Shown one piece after another: positions 22,464 through 34,136 of a DNA stretch of 64,000 bases. A model generated the notes under the pieces. It was not told the DNA's origin and did no database searches. It worked only from the letters and a program-made list of their open reading frames with translations. Both the position numbers and the translations under genes were made by a program. Every line of letters begins with the position of its first letter. Position 1 is the stretch's first letter. Source of the DNA: Dolomedes plantarius (taxonomy: Eukaryota > Arthropoda > Arachnida > Araneae > Dolomedidae); the NCBI GenBank assembly GCA_907164885.2, contig OU015501.1, forward strand, positions 28,106,132 through 28,170,131. Direction: 5' to 3'.

Positions 22464-23320
22464 CAGGGTGATCAGAAAGTCAGTATACATTTGAAAAAGT
22501 AATAATTCACGGAATACTGTAGGTAGAGAGGTAAAAATTGACACACATGCTTGGAATGACAGGGGTTTTAATTGTAACCACAAAAAAAGTTAAAAAAATG
22601 GCCAACAGATGGCGCTGGACAGCAAAACACCAGTGACGCTGCATGAGAATCGCGTATAAAAGGAGCTGTGCATTTTCTAAACTGTTGATGCTATTCTACG
22701 AACTTTCAATACCCATTTCGGTGGTACTTCCGCTCTCCGCTGACATTCTCCTGAAATATCTGTGTTTGAAGCTGCTGATGCACCAGCAATCGCAGCATGT
22801 TGACGTTATCAGAAAAGGCCCTGTGAGTGAATCTGTACTATCAGAATGGGGAATCTGCTACTGCAGCTTTACGATGCTATCACCATTGGAAGGACATTCG
22901 AAAGGGTAAAGGTCCTATGACAATTGCAGCTGCGAAGAGAATGATTTTGAAGTTCACGATGGACCGACATCAATAGGGATGCTAAAAGACAACATCCAAC
23001 ACCAATGTCTCACTATAAATAGAGATATGCGGTACAGTGCTGCTCACAACATTGTCCCTCAACTACAGCTATTGATGATGATTGTCGGTCGAAATGTTGA
23101 GTATTTGTTCTGAAGAACCATATCTTCCTTTGTCATAATTTGTTATGCTAATTATTACTTCTCTTATCACATGAAGCGCCATCTGTCGGCCATTTTTTGA
23201 AGTTTTTTGTGTGGTTGCAATAAAACCCCATGTCATTCCAAGCATGTGTGTCAATTTTTACCCTACATTATTCCATGAATTATTACTTTTCAAATGTATA
23301 CTGACTTTCTGATCACCCTG
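22464..23320. mobile_element. Tc1/mariner-type element, CAGGGTGATCA ends
   Basis: Terminal repeats CAGGGTGATCAGAAAGTCAG and matching right end extend about 55 bp (to TAATAATTCA) and abut TA on both sides (22462-22463, 23321-23322). Internal plus-strand sequence near 22860-22960 reads in part as a helix-turn-helix-like peptide (KGPMTIAAAKRMILKF), perhaps the N-terminus of a DUF4817-like transposase. No catalytic block remains. Length 857 bp, so it is internally deleted. Confidence 0.75.
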
Positions 23321-23350
23321 TATATATGCGTATATGTATATGTATATATA

Positions 23351-24289
23351 CACGAGGGTCATTTCAAAAGTGATGCACTTAATTTAGTTCTTTTTATACC
23401 CACTTGATTTCCACAATTTCCTCTCTTCAGTCCTTTTATATAGTCCCCTGCTCTCAATAACAAAGTCCCAACATCTAGGTAGATTTTTTATTTCCTTGCA
23501 GTGTGCTACTGGTTGTTGAATCCTCTAATGGACTCGGCTTACAGCTGAAGTAAGCTCTTCTAAGGTGGACAAATTTGACTGCGCAAAGGGTTCCTTTTAA
23601 CTTGGGAAAAAGGTCGAATCCGGCGGGACTCATGTCCGGACTGTATGGTGGATAAGGTAACATGCTTCAATTTTAGTTCCGCAGAAAATCGGTCCAACCT
23701 TTCTAACTTGTGGCCGTGCGTTATCATGTAAGATGGGCTGTCCATCCCGAAGCAATTCACATCAGTGTTTGTGCATCTTTCGACGCAGCTTTGCATCCAT
23801 TCACAATAATGCGCTGCAGTCCACATTAGTTCATGTGGAACATTATCAATCATGATGGACTCCTCGCTCGTCGTAAGCAACATCATCATTTGCTTCACTT
23901 TTATTGGGCTTATCAAATTTATTGAGTCGCGAAGAAGATCGCGACAATAGAAACAAAGCTGGCTGTCTTTCAACGTCAAATCGTTGTTTCAACAGAAGTG
24001 CTATGTCCAGGCTTTTCTGTTTTTTGTTCAGATGTCAAGCAGTGAGGAACCCCCCGAGCACAAATTTTAAAGCTTTATATATGATCTTCGAACTTCTACA
24101 CTCACAGTAAATGAGACACCTGCAGACTCCATTCAAAATTTTGACATTTCACAACAAAAACACGTTAGAAAACATTCATCACACATGACTATGCCTCTAC
24201 TCCTCAACTGCAATGGCAAAAAATTTTTCCCTTTGTATCATCCAGGCGAAATGGCTACTATCTTGCGCATAACTTTTGAAATGACCCTC

Positions 24290-24292
<3 letters not shown>
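23351..24292. mobile_element. Mariner-like element, CACGAGGGTCATTTC ends
   Basis: Perfect terminal repeats CACGAGGGTCATTTCAAAAG flanked by TA on both sides (23349-23350 and 24293-24294). It encodes a minus-strand mariner transposase fragment. At 942 bp it has lost part of the ~1.3 kb usual for the family. Confidence 0.85.
23475..23979 (-). pseudogene. Mariner transposase C-terminal relic
   Basis: Minus strand: VKQMMMLL and the mariner-like VPHELMWTAAHYCEWMQ block, then (next frame) QPILHDNARPQVRKVG with the second catalytic Asp, then (another frame) PPYSPDMSPAGFDLFPKLKG. In the family the Gly of SPAGF is the third catalytic Asp, so the DDD triad is broken as well as frameshifted. The region with the first Asp is missing. 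Confidence 0.8.
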
Positions 24293-24338
<46 letters not shown>

Positions 24339-24361
24339 ATATATCTATATATATATATATA
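24293..24361. repeat. (TA)n microsatellite
   Basis: TA dinucleotides joining two transposon ends. Confidence 0.95.
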
Positions 24362-24643
24362 CACTGGTTATCAAAAATTAAGAAAAAAGTCACAAAATAG
24401 CGATTACCTCAAAAGTTACGCGTAGAATTTAATGAAACTTATACACATTATACAACACATAGGTAGGTATAAAATATCATAAAAAGAAATCGCCATACAA
24501 TTATGGTGTTATAGAAACTAGCATATGTATACAACAGCCATTTGCGTCCCGATCACGTCACGCCATTGGAGGGAACGTTTGCAGTAGGCAGTCAACATGT
24601 CCACTGGAGGCGTGATCAATGGAGGGCTGTTCTCTTTACGGAG
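24362..24643. mobile_element. Rearranged fragment of the Tc1-like family
   Basis: 24362-24538 matches the left end of the full-length Tc1 copy (38133 onward, including terminal CACTGGTTATC and TATACACATTATACAACACA). It joins directly to 24539-24643, which is the reverse complement of 38907-39014, a piece of the transposase gene from ~600 bp further in. The two pieces are in opposite relative orientation to the intact element, so an inversion or two-copy recombination made it. The right terminal repeat is absent. Confidence 0.85.
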
Positions 24644-24682
24644 ATATATAATATATATATATATATATAATATACATCTCCG

Positions 24683-24721
<39 letters not shown>

Positions 24722-24739
24722 TCCGAATATTAATATATA
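24644..24739. repeat. TA-rich simple repeat with an inverted TCTCCGTATA motif
   Basis: TA runs interrupted by ACATCTCCGTATAA and ending with CCGAATATTAATATA before the next transposon. Confidence 0.85.
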
Positions 24740-26038
24740 CAGAGGCTGTTCGCACATTTTTTAGACGATTTTGGTAAGCGGAAATAAAAAATCGTTTACT
24801 GCAAAAGAAATAATTGCAATTGTACTATGTTTTTAAAAGTCAAAATTATCATCTGCGACTTGAAAGTTTTGTTTTTATTCAAAATGGCGTTTTTAACAAA
24901 GCAGTGGTTCGAAGGCTACATTTATGCTCTTTCCGAAGAGAAATATGCATACTCCGTTATCTAAAACGATGTGAGAGTCATGGTTTTGTGATATCTAAAG
25001 CGTCGATAGGTAATATCGTCAACAAGAAAGGAATAAAACGTCAAATTGGAGCCTCAAGTGGGGCAAAAATTCCAAACAAGTATCCAAGGAAAAACGGACA
25101 TCTTCGACTATTGCAAACGTACGTTGTTTAATGTTAAAAGAAAATCCCCCTAGTGAAAGGACAGTTTCAAAATCATTAAAATGCTCGGTGTCCACTGTAA
25201 ACAAAATGATAAACGTTGATTTAAATCTTAAAAAAACGAAAAAAACGCAGTGTGCATCGTCTTCTTCCAAATCATATCGCTGAACGCAGTACACGCTGCA
25301 GAATTCTATATGAGAAACACTTATCCAAAGAAAAATGGAAAACAATTGTCACAATAGATGAATCATGGGTGTATTTAACTGATTGCAACGAAAAAAAAAG
25401 AGCCATTTATTATCATAAAAGGGGAGAAAAAAATTTAAGTACATGGTTCAAAGAATCGAAAGAAAGTTTTTCTACGGGATTCATGATTGTTGCTGGTTTT
25501 TCTTATAATGGCAAGTTAAAAATAAAGAGAGTGGAAAAAATGTCCAGATTAACTCCAAATACTATCAGGAACATATTTTATCGCCAATTTTTCTGAATGA
25601 AATACCATCACTTTACCCACAGTGGTATCAATCTGTGAGACTCCATCAGGACAAAGCTAGCAGTCACACATCAAAATCCACTGTAAATTTCCTAAAAGAA
25701 ATGGAACAAAAAACTGGTATCAAGGCCATACACTTCACTGATATCCCTACTAAATCTCCCGATGTATCACCTATGGATTTTTGTGCTTTCGTTCTTTTAA
25801 AATCTGCATTATCCAAACGTCGTCCCAAAACCCTTACAGGACTCTGGAAAGCTGTTCAGGAGGAATGGGATAGAATACCTCTTCTGACACTTCAAAAGGC
25901 ATTATTATCCTGGAAATTGCGGTGTCGAAAGATAGTTCAGAATAAGGGATGCCAAATAGAACATTTAAAATACAAGACTTTTATGTAATTTAGTTTTGTG
26001 AATACAATATACATCGTCTAAAAAATGTGTGAATAGCC

Positions 26039-26042
<4 letters not shown>
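24740..26042 (+). mobile_element. DD41D mariner-like element, copy 1
   Basis: Terminal repeats CAGAGGCTGTTCGCACATTT and (right) AAATGTGTGAATAGCCTCTG, flanked by TA. The 1303-bp length and single transposase gene are those of a full mariner-like element. A second full copy lies at 40385-41685. Counting residues between the second and third Asp (QDKASSH to SPMDF) gives 41, so it belongs with the DD41D group. Confidence 0.92.
24884..25988 (+). pseudogene. DD41D transposase, copy 1, frameshifted
   Basis: Starts MAFLTKQWFEGYIYAL. N-terminal helix-turn-helix region, then HRLLPNHIAERSTRCRILYE, catalytic VTIDESWVYL (first Asp intact), RLHQDKASSHTSKSTVNFLK (second Asp), SPDVSPMDFCAFVLLKSALS (third Asp) and a C-terminal ALLSWKLRCRKIVQN. 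About 365 codons. Breaks: a stop and 1-base loss near 24960, further slips near 25090-25240, and loss of one A near 25540 relative to copy 2. All three Asp are present, so only frame defects silence it. Confidence 0.9.

Positions 26043-26106
<64 letters not shown>
26043..26106. repeat. (TA)n microsatellite
   Basis: TA run starting at the right-hand TA target of the DD41D element; it ends in ATGATGCGCGAATATTAATG, a phrase also found after the (TA)n at 29491. Confidence 0.95.
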
Positions 26107-26113
<7 letters not shown>

Positions 26114-27120
26114 GTATGATGCGCGAATATTAATGGCCTAATGGCGACCATAAAGTTGTAATAGTAGTAGTAACCAGACATCACGGACACTATGTAATCC
26201 AATTTCAGAGAAATAAATCTGAGTGCTAAAGTTCAGAGTTATGGTAACATCATAACTTTAATTCTTATAACCTCTTCATAATATTAGATCCGTTATCACC
26301 TTTTTCACAAGTTTCAATCTCACTTTCCACTATGTTTCGCTCCTTAACTTAATTACGCACACGCATTTTGTAGGCGAACGGGGTTCAAAAATTAACTGGA
26401 AATCCGTTGTTGAGGTTTTTCGCCTCAGGTTCACAATTTCCTGCCAACTCTTGTGTTGTGCTTCTTATTAAATCCCCAACAAAGTTGTTACTCGCACACT
26501 CGAACTGGTGATTTTTCAATATTAATACAGTGTTAACACATTAAATCGTTTATTTAATCAATCTTCCCATATTTGCCATTTTTCGTTCCATGCCCAAACT
26601 GAACGACATGTTAGAACTGCACCAAACTTTCCACGTGTATGCCTCAGAGAACATTTTACAAATGCAAACATACGTTGCTTTAATTCCTCTATTCTCCCTG
26701 GTCATCCTGGAGAATAAAGATTTCGAAAACTTACAAATCTGCTGACAAAGGTCAAATTTAATCTTCCGCGAGAAATAGCCAAATCTTCCCTTGGCTTTCA
26801 GGGGATCTGAACACATGTGAGTTCCCACAATAGTACTCTTCTAGAAAAGGTAGATAGTTTAAAATGGAAAATGATTCAATAAAAAGGTGTTCTTTATAAG
26901 TTACGAAAAGTTACATATATATATACTCGTAATTAGTCATGGAAAAAGTTTTATAGAGAAAGACAGAATTTTGATTATGAAATCCGTTATCTCGATCAAT
27001 TATATAATTGATACAATAATTATTGTATCTACGGAATTGATAATAATCTAAGCTCACCTCACTCAACGTTTATACTAACAGTATACAAGAATATATAAGT
27101 GAATTTTTAAGTCTAAAATT
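26107..27120. other. Spacer, nothing recognised
   Basis: AT-rich, no motif-bearing frames or terminal repeats found by eye. Confidence 0.6.
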
Positions 27121-27250
27121 AAAATCAAATTGTGATATAGTAGAATATTTGAAATCAAATGGTGATATAGTAGAATATTTGAAATCAAATGGTGATATAA
27201 TAGAATATTTCAAATCAAATGGTGATATAGTAGAATATTTCAAATCAAAT
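27121..27250. repeat. 30-bp minisatellite, about 4.3 units
   Basis: Unit AAATCAAATGGTGATATAGT plus AGAATATTT(G/C), repeated with one or two changes per unit. On the minus strand it reads as a 10-residue peptide repeat (SPFDFKYSTI), which is a by-product of the 30-bp period. Confidence 0.92.
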
Positions 27251-27956
27251 TGTAGTCTAGGGAAGAAGACGGAATTGAGAGAGAAGCTCATTTTACGACA
27301 AAGGACTTGATATATGCATTTGGAGATAAGGGATTTACTACTGATCACTAGTCTCAAGGACTGTCTTTCTATGCTGGTAACTCTCATATGCACATGTTAA
27401 CAGCTTCTTATACGGCCATGGGAAAATATATCCATTTTTCTTTTTAGGCGAGTGAACTCTATCAGAATTTTAGGGATTATTGGCGTTCAGATGCTTTATT
27501 TATTACGTACAGGTTTTAAACAAACACGATGGAGATTTGAAGAGATAAAACACTATTTTCCCCGATCCAAAGTTTGTAAATAGCACAGTTATGGATGATT
27601 GATCATTAAAAGGATTTACTTTTACTGCCGTATGTCAGTATTTTACATGAAGTTTTTCCACTTCTGGCTTACTACTACAACTTTATTGTCGATATTAATA
27701 TTCAGCCTAACATTTTCGTACATCCGTTCGCCGGGACATGCATATGCGTTATTACAAAACTATGAAGTGAAAATGATGGTTGCCAATGAAAATTGAGATG
27801 GTAATACTGGAACTATGAAGACAAGATGGATGGAAAATTTACAAGTTTCACGTATCAAAGTTATGATGATTCACGAACTTTAGAACAGGGGATTTTATTT
27901 TTTTTTACATTGCGTTACATACTGTTCAATATGCCCGGTTACGATGGTGAAAGAGT
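27251..27956. other. Spacer, short frames without motifs
   Basis: Frames at 27599-27796 and 27826-28050 (the latter runs into the MITE) show no recognised domain. Confidence 0.5.
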
Positions 27957-28352
27957 GAGGATGTTGTGCACTAACCCTATTGGATTCACTCACCTCAATG
28001 TTAACCAATGGAGAAAATTTGTCTCTTATTTACAGCTACATAAATGCTGATAATCAAATAAAAATGGTAACTTTTCTGCACCTTGCAATAGGATTCATTT
28101 TATAAATATCGTCCACCAAACAAATTTATGAGCGTTTGAAACACACTATACCAGATTTTTACCCTGAATAATTTAAATTAAAAAATATTTGCATTTAAAA
28201 AATATGCCCCAAGGTGTAAAATTTTTTCTCTATTACGGAGTACAATTAAAGAAAACCTGTCAATCCAAGTCAGCAATCCTTTGGCAAATTTTTTCCATAG
28301 GTTAAAATTGAGGGGAGCGAATCCAATAGGGTTAGTACACAGCAGCCTGATG
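27957..28352. mobile_element. TTAA-type MITE family, copy 1
   Basis: Terminal repeats around TGTGCACTAACCCTATTGGA (left) and TGTGTACTAACCCTATTGGA (right, reverse complement) extend ~70 bp to ATGGAGAAAATTTG. Internal phrases CATAAATGCTGATAATCAAA and TTACGGAGTACAA are shared with copies at 51762-52112 and 63436-63840. Copy 1 lacks the TTAA flanks seen in copy 3, so its ends are worn. Non-coding. Confidence 0.88.
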
Positions 28353-28444
28353 TGAAACAAAATCGTATTCTAAAATTTTAGTATTACTATTAATAGCGAT
28401 ACAGCACGCGTATCTGTCAATCAAGAAATAATTGGAATGTGTAG

Positions 28445-29221
28445 TCTATATATATAAAATAGTTCCGTGACTGACTGACTGACAGATAACGCACAGATCA
28501 AACAACTGATTGAAAGGGCTAAAATTTTGCATGGCGATTTTTCTTATAGTGTATGGGTGCACTAAGAAAGATTTTTGAAAAATTCTTCTTAGATGTTTTT
28601 AATTAAATTTTTAAGCTGTTTTAGTAATATTTTTTTAAGTTTAGATTTATAATAGTAATATGATGGTTATAAAATTTATATCACGAGAAAGATCATAAAA
28701 ATTCCTTTAAAATAAAATCTTTTTCGAATCTTTACCTCCATTTTTTGATTTTTGGGAAATTTTTAAAGATTCATATTTAGAATTTAATTTATTAAATGCT
28801 GATCACGTGGTTTGTTTTCTTTTCTGATACTTTAAATTAACTTTGCATCACTTGCATAACAACGAAATAAATTGACAAAAAATATTAAAATACGGTAAAC
28901 GATAAAATTTAACCACTCGACTAATTGAGATGGAAGTTTTTAAAGAATTTAATTCGAATTAGTAGGTTTTACGGATATTAAACGTACAAATTAATTGCAT
29001 ACATTGACCGTTGTATTTAAGTTTAATATTTTCTTCTACAATATTTTGTCTATGAAATATCCGTTACGATTTTTTTAATAAATATATATATACTTTTTTT
29101 ACATTAATGGCATACATTGATCGTTTATTTATTATAAATACTTTTTTGGCATTAATTGCATACATTAACCGCTGTATTTAACTTGAACGTACTTCGTAGC
29201 GATGTACGGGTATTCAGCTAG
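28445..29221 (+). mobile_element. Non-autonomous Helitron
   Basis: Starts TCTATATATATAAAATAG and ends TATTCAGCTAG followed by T. A near-perfect 9-bp hairpin (CGTACTTCG-TAG-CGATGTACG) sits ~12 bp before the end, as in Helitron 3' ends. No Rep/helicase is encoded in its 777 bp. The base before the 5' end is G rather than the usual A. Confidence 0.85.
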
Positions 29222-29384
29222 TTTGTAATATAAACGACTCTTCATAAAATGATCTTTTCTAAGAAGGTTTTAAAAATTGAATGGAATACCCATGTTTGGT
29301 TTCAACTCCTACTCTGAAGTAAATAACACAACCCCTAGAAATATTTTTAATGCAAACTATGTCTCACAGATGAAGACTTCCAGA

Positions 29385-29491
<107 letters not shown>

Positions 29492-29507
29492 GATGCGCGA
29501 ATATTAA

Positions 29508-31433
29508 TGTACAAACTTGTACTCGAGAATTCAAGACAAACAAGTATTCAAAATGATGTCTTCAAAAATTTTGGATTTCTTAAAAACTTAGAAAGATCGG
29601 TTCAAAGACTTCATGAGAAAATTTTAAAAGAATTCAAAAGATTGAGCATTATAATTTCAGGTTATAACGGAACATTTTAAAAGTTTTTCTATGCTGAAGA
29701 TTTCAATTTCTAATTTACATGAATTTTGATAAAAATGTTATTATACAATTATTGTTTCTGAAGTTAGTAATTATGATTTCTATTTTGAACTGAAATAAGT
29801 CACTAACTTTTTATAGTCTTAATAGCAGAATCAAAACTAAAAACAGTGAAAAATTGGGAGAAACATAAAATCAAACTGTTGACATTACTTTTACCCATCC
29901 CGTGAACTGTGAAGAACATGTACAGCATAAACTTGAGTATAGTTAGAAGATTTACGGCCTAAGCTCTGTCTCTGTCAATACTTTCTAATAGTGTGCTATC
30001 AATTAATGTTGAGCACTATAAGTTTCGGTGGATTTAATTTGACTACTCAATTAATTTCTTATGTCCCCGTATGACATTCTGAGTTTTATAAGAGATGATT
30101 TCATGATTTATTGAGATTACCACACAATATATTAAAATTTTATAAAATTGTATAAACTGATTTTATAACAATAAAAATTGAGTTTTGTATCATATTGCTG
30201 TTGCATAACTTAAACAGTTAAGTTTAATGTTGCTGAAGAAATAAGTGTAAAATGAATATAAACACTCAAATAATATTATTCTGGAGGTGAATTTTTGTAT
30301 ACAAGAAACACGAATTTGGAAATTCCTGATTGTAATGAAAATAAGAAAATGTATTTGATGAAGTTAATAATTTTTATATGTGTAATAATAATATTGAGGA
30401 TATTACTAGTAGTTTTAATATTTATGATAATGATGTTGAGAGTATCTGCGATGGAATTTAGAGTGGAAGATCTTGGGAAAATAATTTGATTAGTGTGCAG
30501 CGAGGATTTTCAAAAGTATGATGTGAGAGTATCAGGCAGAAAATATTAAACTGATGTGTCAGACCCATTGACATCTTTCATTCTCTGTCGAGGAAATCAT
30601 TACCAAAACAAATTACAGTGAATTGGGAAAAATCAAATCTCGTTTTCAAAAATACATTTTTTTTCTGTTGACAAATATGAGGTAAGGCGTATAATTTTGG
30701 AGCGACAGAAAACCAATTTTTACAACTGAGTTACCCATTTCTTTTTCCCTAACAAACCTTCTCAAGAGAAAATGATGAAATTTATACTAAACCAATATAA
30801 GGATTAGAATACCGATATTGTACATGCTTCTTATTTCTGACATTACCGTCTCTATAACAAATTTCACTGAAAAGTTTAGAATTTAATATCCCTAAAATTA
30901 ACTAAAACTATGACGTTAAGTAAAAAAAAAGTAAGGAAAAAATTTCAATTTTATAAAATGTTTTCACTCAAAAATAAGAGGTAGAGTTAGTTATGAGTAA
31001 TTATGAAAATAATCTTGATAATCATACAGTTCTGTTGGTATTGTTGAATAAAATATGAATTTTTAACATTTTTTTCAATTAAAGTATATTTCGAAGTTGT
31101 AGAGTTAGTTATGACTAATTATGAAGACAAGCTTGAATACTAATAAGGATAGAATTAGCTATGAATAATGATGAGGATATATTTCAATGTTAATAATCAT
31201 AGAGAGAGTGTTGGTTTTTTTATTTCATGTTTTATTTGCTCCAAATTGAAAATTTTTTCTACCATTTAAGAATTTTTATTCAAGACGTGCAATGCTGATT
31301 GAACCTATATTTTACAAACAACATTTGTATAATCTGTCAGTTGAAGAAAAATTAAATTTACTTTTTATTATTCTTAAGCTTAGTTTTTACTTTTTGATTT
31401 TATGTATGACTTTTTATGCTATAATATTTTTAA
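29508..31433. other. AT-rich spacer with weak dispersed repeats
   Basis: GTTATGA(G/C)TAATTATGAA-type phrases recur at 30990, 31108 and 31158 at irregular spacing. No motif-bearing frames. Confidence 0.5.
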
Positions 31434-31875
31434 AACAACTTATATGAGTGCTCCTCGATAAAGAATTATTCACGTAAAAATTATGCATGTTGTCTTCTGT
31501 TAAATATACCCAAAAAGATGTATATAAGTGCTATGACTTCGTCTGACTATGTCTCGACTGGTAATACTTGTAATTTGTATTTTTAGAACAACGTGTATGA
31601 GTGCTACTTAAGAAAGAATTATACATGCAAAAATGATGCATGTTGTCTTCTGTTAAATATGCCTAAAAAGTTTTATTTAAATGATATGATTTCGTCTGAT
31701 TAATCCGCGACTGGCAATACTTGTAACTTGTATTTTTTGAACAACTTGTATGACGGCTACTTAAGAAAGAACTATACATGCAAGAATTATGTATGTTGTC
31801 TTTTGTTAAACATACCCCAAAAGAGTATTTTAAGTACTATGATATGAACTGGTAATACTTGTAACTACTTGTCCA
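31434..31875. repeat. 153-bp tandem repeat, three units
   Basis: AACAAC begins units at 31434, 31587 and 31740, an exact 153-bp spacing. Each unit carries TATGAGTGCT-like, GTTGTCTTCTGTTAAATAT and CTGGTAATACTTGTAA blocks. The last unit is ~17 bp shorter. Confidence 0.9.
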
Positions 31876-32520
31876 CTGAGAAGTAATGACTGCACTAAAA
31901 GAAAATCAGTATGTAAATTTTGCTAAAAAAAAAATGGTTCCATGTTTCCATGGTTCATGCGGGAAGAAAACATGATGAATATAACATGATTATTAATTTT
32001 GTAACCACAATAAATAGTTAATAAAAATTCTTGCATATGGACCACTGCAAGTAATAGTGTCAGGAGAATAAGAATAATTATGAACTAGGATGTTTATAAG
32101 TGTTAGTACTGATTTCCTATGAAGGTTTGACATTGATAATGTATGATTATGTAACAAGGAAATTATGTGATTATGTCTCAAGAAATTTCAACTGTAAAAG
32201 AACTTCAGTTTAACAAAATGAGATGCAATATGAAAAGGACGTTATTATTCTAAACATTTTCATCCAAATTCTTACCTTAGACTATGAAAATTTTGATGTT
32301 TTAGGACTTGGTAATATGGACTTTATGTAAAAGAAATTTGTTTTGAGGACTTTCAGGACTTGAACTAGGTTTCGATATCCTTTATATTTCACATTTTTGT
32401 TTTATAGTGATACCCTTAATATTTGGCAAATTCTTTATTCTCAATTCTAATATTCGAAAGAGTGATATTTTACATTCATAAGTGATATACACAATTAGAC
32501 AAAAAAATAAATAAATAAAC
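31876..32520. other. Spacer, nothing recognised
   Basis: No frames with motifs and no repeats beyond short A runs. Confidence 0.6.
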
Positions 32521-33202
32521 GACGCACCAAGGGGTAATGCTAATTGGATACAAATTGTTATGCATACAGGTTTCTACGTAAAATGTAAAATTTTAAAGTT
32601 TGGTGGCCAATGAATGAACATGTGACGCTGCAGCGCATCTTAACTGCGCAACTGGCAGGATATTTAAAGAGGAGAAATTTTAATTCCAGGACATAAATTC
32701 TTTCCGAATTTCATTCGGTGTACTCAGGTAGACAGTAACTATACCTCACATACAGGTGCGTGAACAATATGCGCAGATATCAGCATTTGAGAGAGGATGA
32801 GTTGTTGGGCTCAATGAAGCCGGTTATTCTAATCGGCGAATCACTCGACATTTTGATAGGAGCCATGCTACTATTAGACGATGTTGCCAGGAATGGGTGA
32901 ACCATGACCGAACACAGCGTCAAGAAGGAGGAAGCGGTCGGACTAGAGAAACGACAGAACGCGAGGATCGAGCAATTGTCAGAGCGGCACTCACAGCCCC
33001 AAATTCCTCATTATCATCGATCGTACGTGCAACTGGTACTTCAGTGACTGCAACGACCATTCACAGGTGGCTCAGAGAAAGGGGGCTGAGCTCACGGCGT
33101 CCCTTGCACCGACTATCATTGACCTCTGTACACCGACAAGCCCGTTTGCAGTGGTGTCGGGCACATTCGACCTGGAATGTCACTGACTAGACTAGAATTG
33201 TC

Positions 33203-33206
<4 letters not shown>
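32521..33206 (+). mobile_element. Second Tc1-like family, 5' half only
   Basis: A leader with the Tc1-style CGACGCACCAAGG phrase precedes a transposase N-terminus. The element stops at a (CA)n run at 33207; no right terminal repeat exists. Sequence differs from the other Tc1 family in this window. Confidence 0.75.

Positions 33207-33210
<4 letters not shown>
32769..33210 (+). pseudogene. Tc1 transposase N-terminal half, truncated before the catalytic core
   Basis: Starts MRRYQHLREDE, then (after a frame slip near 32800) VVGLNEAGYSNRRITRHFDR and SHATIRRCCQEWV, the two helix-turn-helix regions of Tc1 proteins. A linker follows, then ATTIHRWLRERGLSSRRPL and RQARLQWCRAHSTWNVTD, a stop where Trp is expected, and TRIVFT. 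The next residues in Tc1 are the first catalytic Asp block; here the DNA turns into CACACA. The DNA-binding half survives, the nuclease half is gone. Confidence 0.85.

Positions 33211-33252
<42 letters not shown>
33207..33252. repeat. (CA)n(TA)n microsatellite
   Basis: CA repeats then TA repeats immediately before the LTR. A similar (CA)n(TA)n follows the other LTR at 38046. Confidence 0.95.
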
Positions 33253-33253
<1 letters not shown>

Positions 33254-34122
33254 GTGATAATATTCACATTTGTAAATTTTAACACGAAATTGACGCGTAG
33301 AACTTGGGGGAGATGCAGTCTGTACGAGGAGTGATGCAGTCGGGCGGAGTGTTCCTCCAGGAAAACACTGATGATATCTAGGAGATTAACACACGCGGAG
33401 CCATAGAAGAGGAACACAGGTTTCAGACGATATCCAGGAAATCACCTTTATTCAATTATGAAGCATCACGAAGGTATTAGCTGCCACTGAACTTGTCCGG
33501 CGTCCATGCCAGGACGGGACGTGTTAACAGCAGTGTTTACATGCCAGAGTTAAGAGAAGAGCGTTGTAACGACCGAACTGTGGACAGCCGATCCGACAGC
33601 AACGATAGTTAGACACGAAGAGAGAAGTCTTATGTTCATGCAATATTAAATGGGTGTTTTGCGATATTTACGCCAGAGGGCCTAAACTACTTAATATTTT
33701 AATTGGGCGTCTTTAGGTTCGTGGAGTTCACGTGTCCACTTCAGTTTCCCGGGGATTGATAGATCCCGCGCTTGTTAGAGCTGCGACCTATAGACCTGGG
33801 TGTAGGATAAGTGGCCATAAAGTTCTTGTAGTGTGGTTTCGACATTATAAAAGGCATAAATCCAGAGTGGTTCGAGGACTCTTCAAGAATTTTGACACTA
33901 TACTGACATTCGGAATCTCATAAACTTCTAATACTCATATCTGGGGATGTTATTGAGTTCCGATACTTCACATGCCTACTTAATGATCTGCTGGGCTACG
34001 ATAAATTATCTTATTTTACTTTTAGGTTGCAATTTTTGGAAAAGGGGTCGTGCTTCATTAACAGGATAATTTAGAATACGCGGTAAATGTAAATTTAGAG
34101 AAGGCCGGGATTTCTTGTTACA
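33253..34122 (-). repeat. LTR (3' LTR in minus orientation)
   Basis: About 870 bp, a few percent different from its partner by eye. On the minus strand it has an AATAAA signal at about 33452, followed by GGTGATTTCCTGG. A TATAAAA also occurs on the plus strand (about 33847), so transcription direction rests mainly on the polypurine tract. Confidence 0.9.
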
Positions 34123-34136
34123 TTCCCCCCCCATCG
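34123..34136 (-). promoter_or_regulatory. Polypurine tract of the LTR element
   Basis: Minus strand GATGGGGGGGGAA directly abuts the LTR start TGTAACAAG. A G-rich tract at this place primes plus-strand DNA synthesis in LTR retrotransposons. Confidence 0.75.

Noticed and set aside
24740..26042. Tc1 DD34E assignment for the CAGAGGCTG element
   Set aside because: The third acidic residue is Asp in SPMDF, and the counted spacing is 41, not 34.
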